A stretch of 64,000 nt of DNA from Burkholderiales bacterium (GTDB taxonomy: Bacteria > Pseudomonadota > Gammaproteobacteria > Burkholderiales > Burkholderiaceae_E), in contig JAPLQF010000006.1 in NCBI GenBank assembly GCA_026399875.1, positions 135,549 through 199,548 of the forward strand, given 5' to 3'. This document shows, piece after piece, positions 63,479-64,000 of this stretch (position 1 is the first letter of the stretch; each line of letters begins with the position of its first letter). The position numbers and the translations under genes were made by a program. A model generated the notes under the pieces. The model was given only the letters and a program-made list of their open reading frames with translations, ran no database searches and was not told the origin of the DNA.

Positions 63479-64000
63479 CTACAGCAGTGTGCAGGCCTCG
63501 TTGAAGTCGAATCGGGGCAAACGCTCCATGACCTTGGCCGGATCGCCGTAGCCGATGTTGCACACGAAGTTCGATCTGACTCGCCCGCCCGGGAAAAATT
63601 CGGCATCGACCTTGGCATTGTCGAAGCCGGACATCGCCCCGACATCAAGGCCGACCGCACGTGCCGCCAGCATCAGATAGGCCCCCTGCAGCGAGCCGTT
63701 GCGAAACGCGAAGCGCTCACGCATCGCTTCCTTGTCATCGCCGTCGAACATCGACTTCATTGCGGGCGAATGCGCAAACAGTCGCGGCATGTGCTCATGA
63801 AAATCGACGTCATAGGCAATGATTGCCACCACCGGGGCCGACATGGTCTTGTCGACATTGCCTCCCGACAACGCTGGTCTCAGCCGCTCACGGGCTGCCG
63901 CGGTACGCAGAAACACGAATCTTGCCGGCTGAGAGTTGGCCGACGTGGGCGCCATCTTCAACAGATCAAACATCTGCTTGAGTTGGTCATCGCTCACCGG
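63479..64000 (-). CDS. RutE-like nitroreductase family protein (malonic semialdehyde reductase type), 5' end outside window
   Basis: The minus-strand frame is open to the last base, and 173 residues are visible. The start should lie a little beyond the edge because E. coli RutE has about 20 residues before the equivalent of the first visible codons (PVSDDQL). FMN-binding features of this nitroreductase branch are clear: [77 protein letters not shown] and [11 protein letters not shown]. RutE reduces malonic semialdehyde in pyrimidine breakdown, but no other rut gene is in the window, so the substrate is open. Confidence is high for the family and low for the substrate. Confidence 0.85.
   Translation of the reverse strand, partial: PVSDDQLKQMFDLLKMAPTSANSQPARFVFLRTAAARERLRPALSGGNVDKTMSAPVVAIIAYDVDFHEHMPRLFAHSPAMKSMFDGDDKEAMRERFAFRNGSLQGAYLMLAARAVGLDVGAMSGFDNAKVDAEFFPGGRVRSNFVCNIGYGDPAKVMERLPRFDFNEACTLL

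Overview
The window is GC-rich, densely coded DNA with no rRNA, tRNA, insertion sequence, phage or CRISPR signal. The order cca / MidA methyltransferase / pteridine reductase / dihydroneopterin aldolase / ttcA / ubiB / glmU / glmS, a lysine-alanine-tailed HU protein and the general protein flavour point to a Betaproteobacterium, most likely order Burkholderiales. I cannot name a genus from sequence alone.

Region 1 (1-16.7 kb) is chromosomal housekeeping: a lytic transglycosylase cut by the window edge, an NDUFA9-like reductase, CCA-adding enzyme, a MaoC hydratase, a DUF2905 membrane peptide, a MidA-type methyltransferase, a folM-folB-ttcA overlapping operon, ubiB, a DUF6279 lipoprotein, glmU-glmS and katG. 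Region 2 (16.8-21.2 kb) holds a LysR regulator divergent from two exported DUF1254 proteins.

Region 3 (21.3-41.6 kb) is a large acyl-CoA/lipid catabolic zone in three runs. A minus-strand run has an acyl-CoA synthetase, a thiolase-fold protein lacking the nucleophilic Cys coupled to a DUF35 partner, and an MFS transporter. A plus-strand run has a PhoD phosphatase, two adjacent acyl-CoA dehydrogenases, a dinJ-yafQ toxin-antitoxin pair, a lone kynureninase and a phytanoyl-CoA-dioxygenase-like enzyme. A seven-gene minus-strand run has an M20 hydrolase, an LLM flavin monooxygenase, a thiolase, an unrecognised ferritin-like protein, an enoyl-CoA hydratase and a GMC oxidoreductase with its small subunit. 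Together they suggest growth on hydrophobic, branched or cyclic carboxylic acids; the substrate is unknown.

Region 4 (41.8-50.3 kb) has a DsbA-fold isomerase-like gene, then a minus-strand run: a CYP153-like P450, an MBL hydrolase, a RIO kinase, a four-gene operon of a minimal J-domain protein followed by three unrecognised proteins (each junction a 4-bp overlap), an MFS transporter and a lactonase-like MBL enzyme. The J-domain operon is the best candidate for an undescribed system.

Region 5 (50.5-64 kb) has a GGDEF-degenerate/EAL protein, an H-NOX heme sensor coupled to a hybrid histidine kinase, a membrane-anchored MBL / haloalkane dehalogenase / sulfatase operon behind a palindromic promoter, the tailed HU protein, phosphatidylserine decarboxylase, a cobalamin riboswitch with a btuB-like receptor, a DUF2279-like protein with a CRP-type site, an Hsp20 gene with a sigma32-like promoter, and a RutE-like nitroreductase cut by the window edge.
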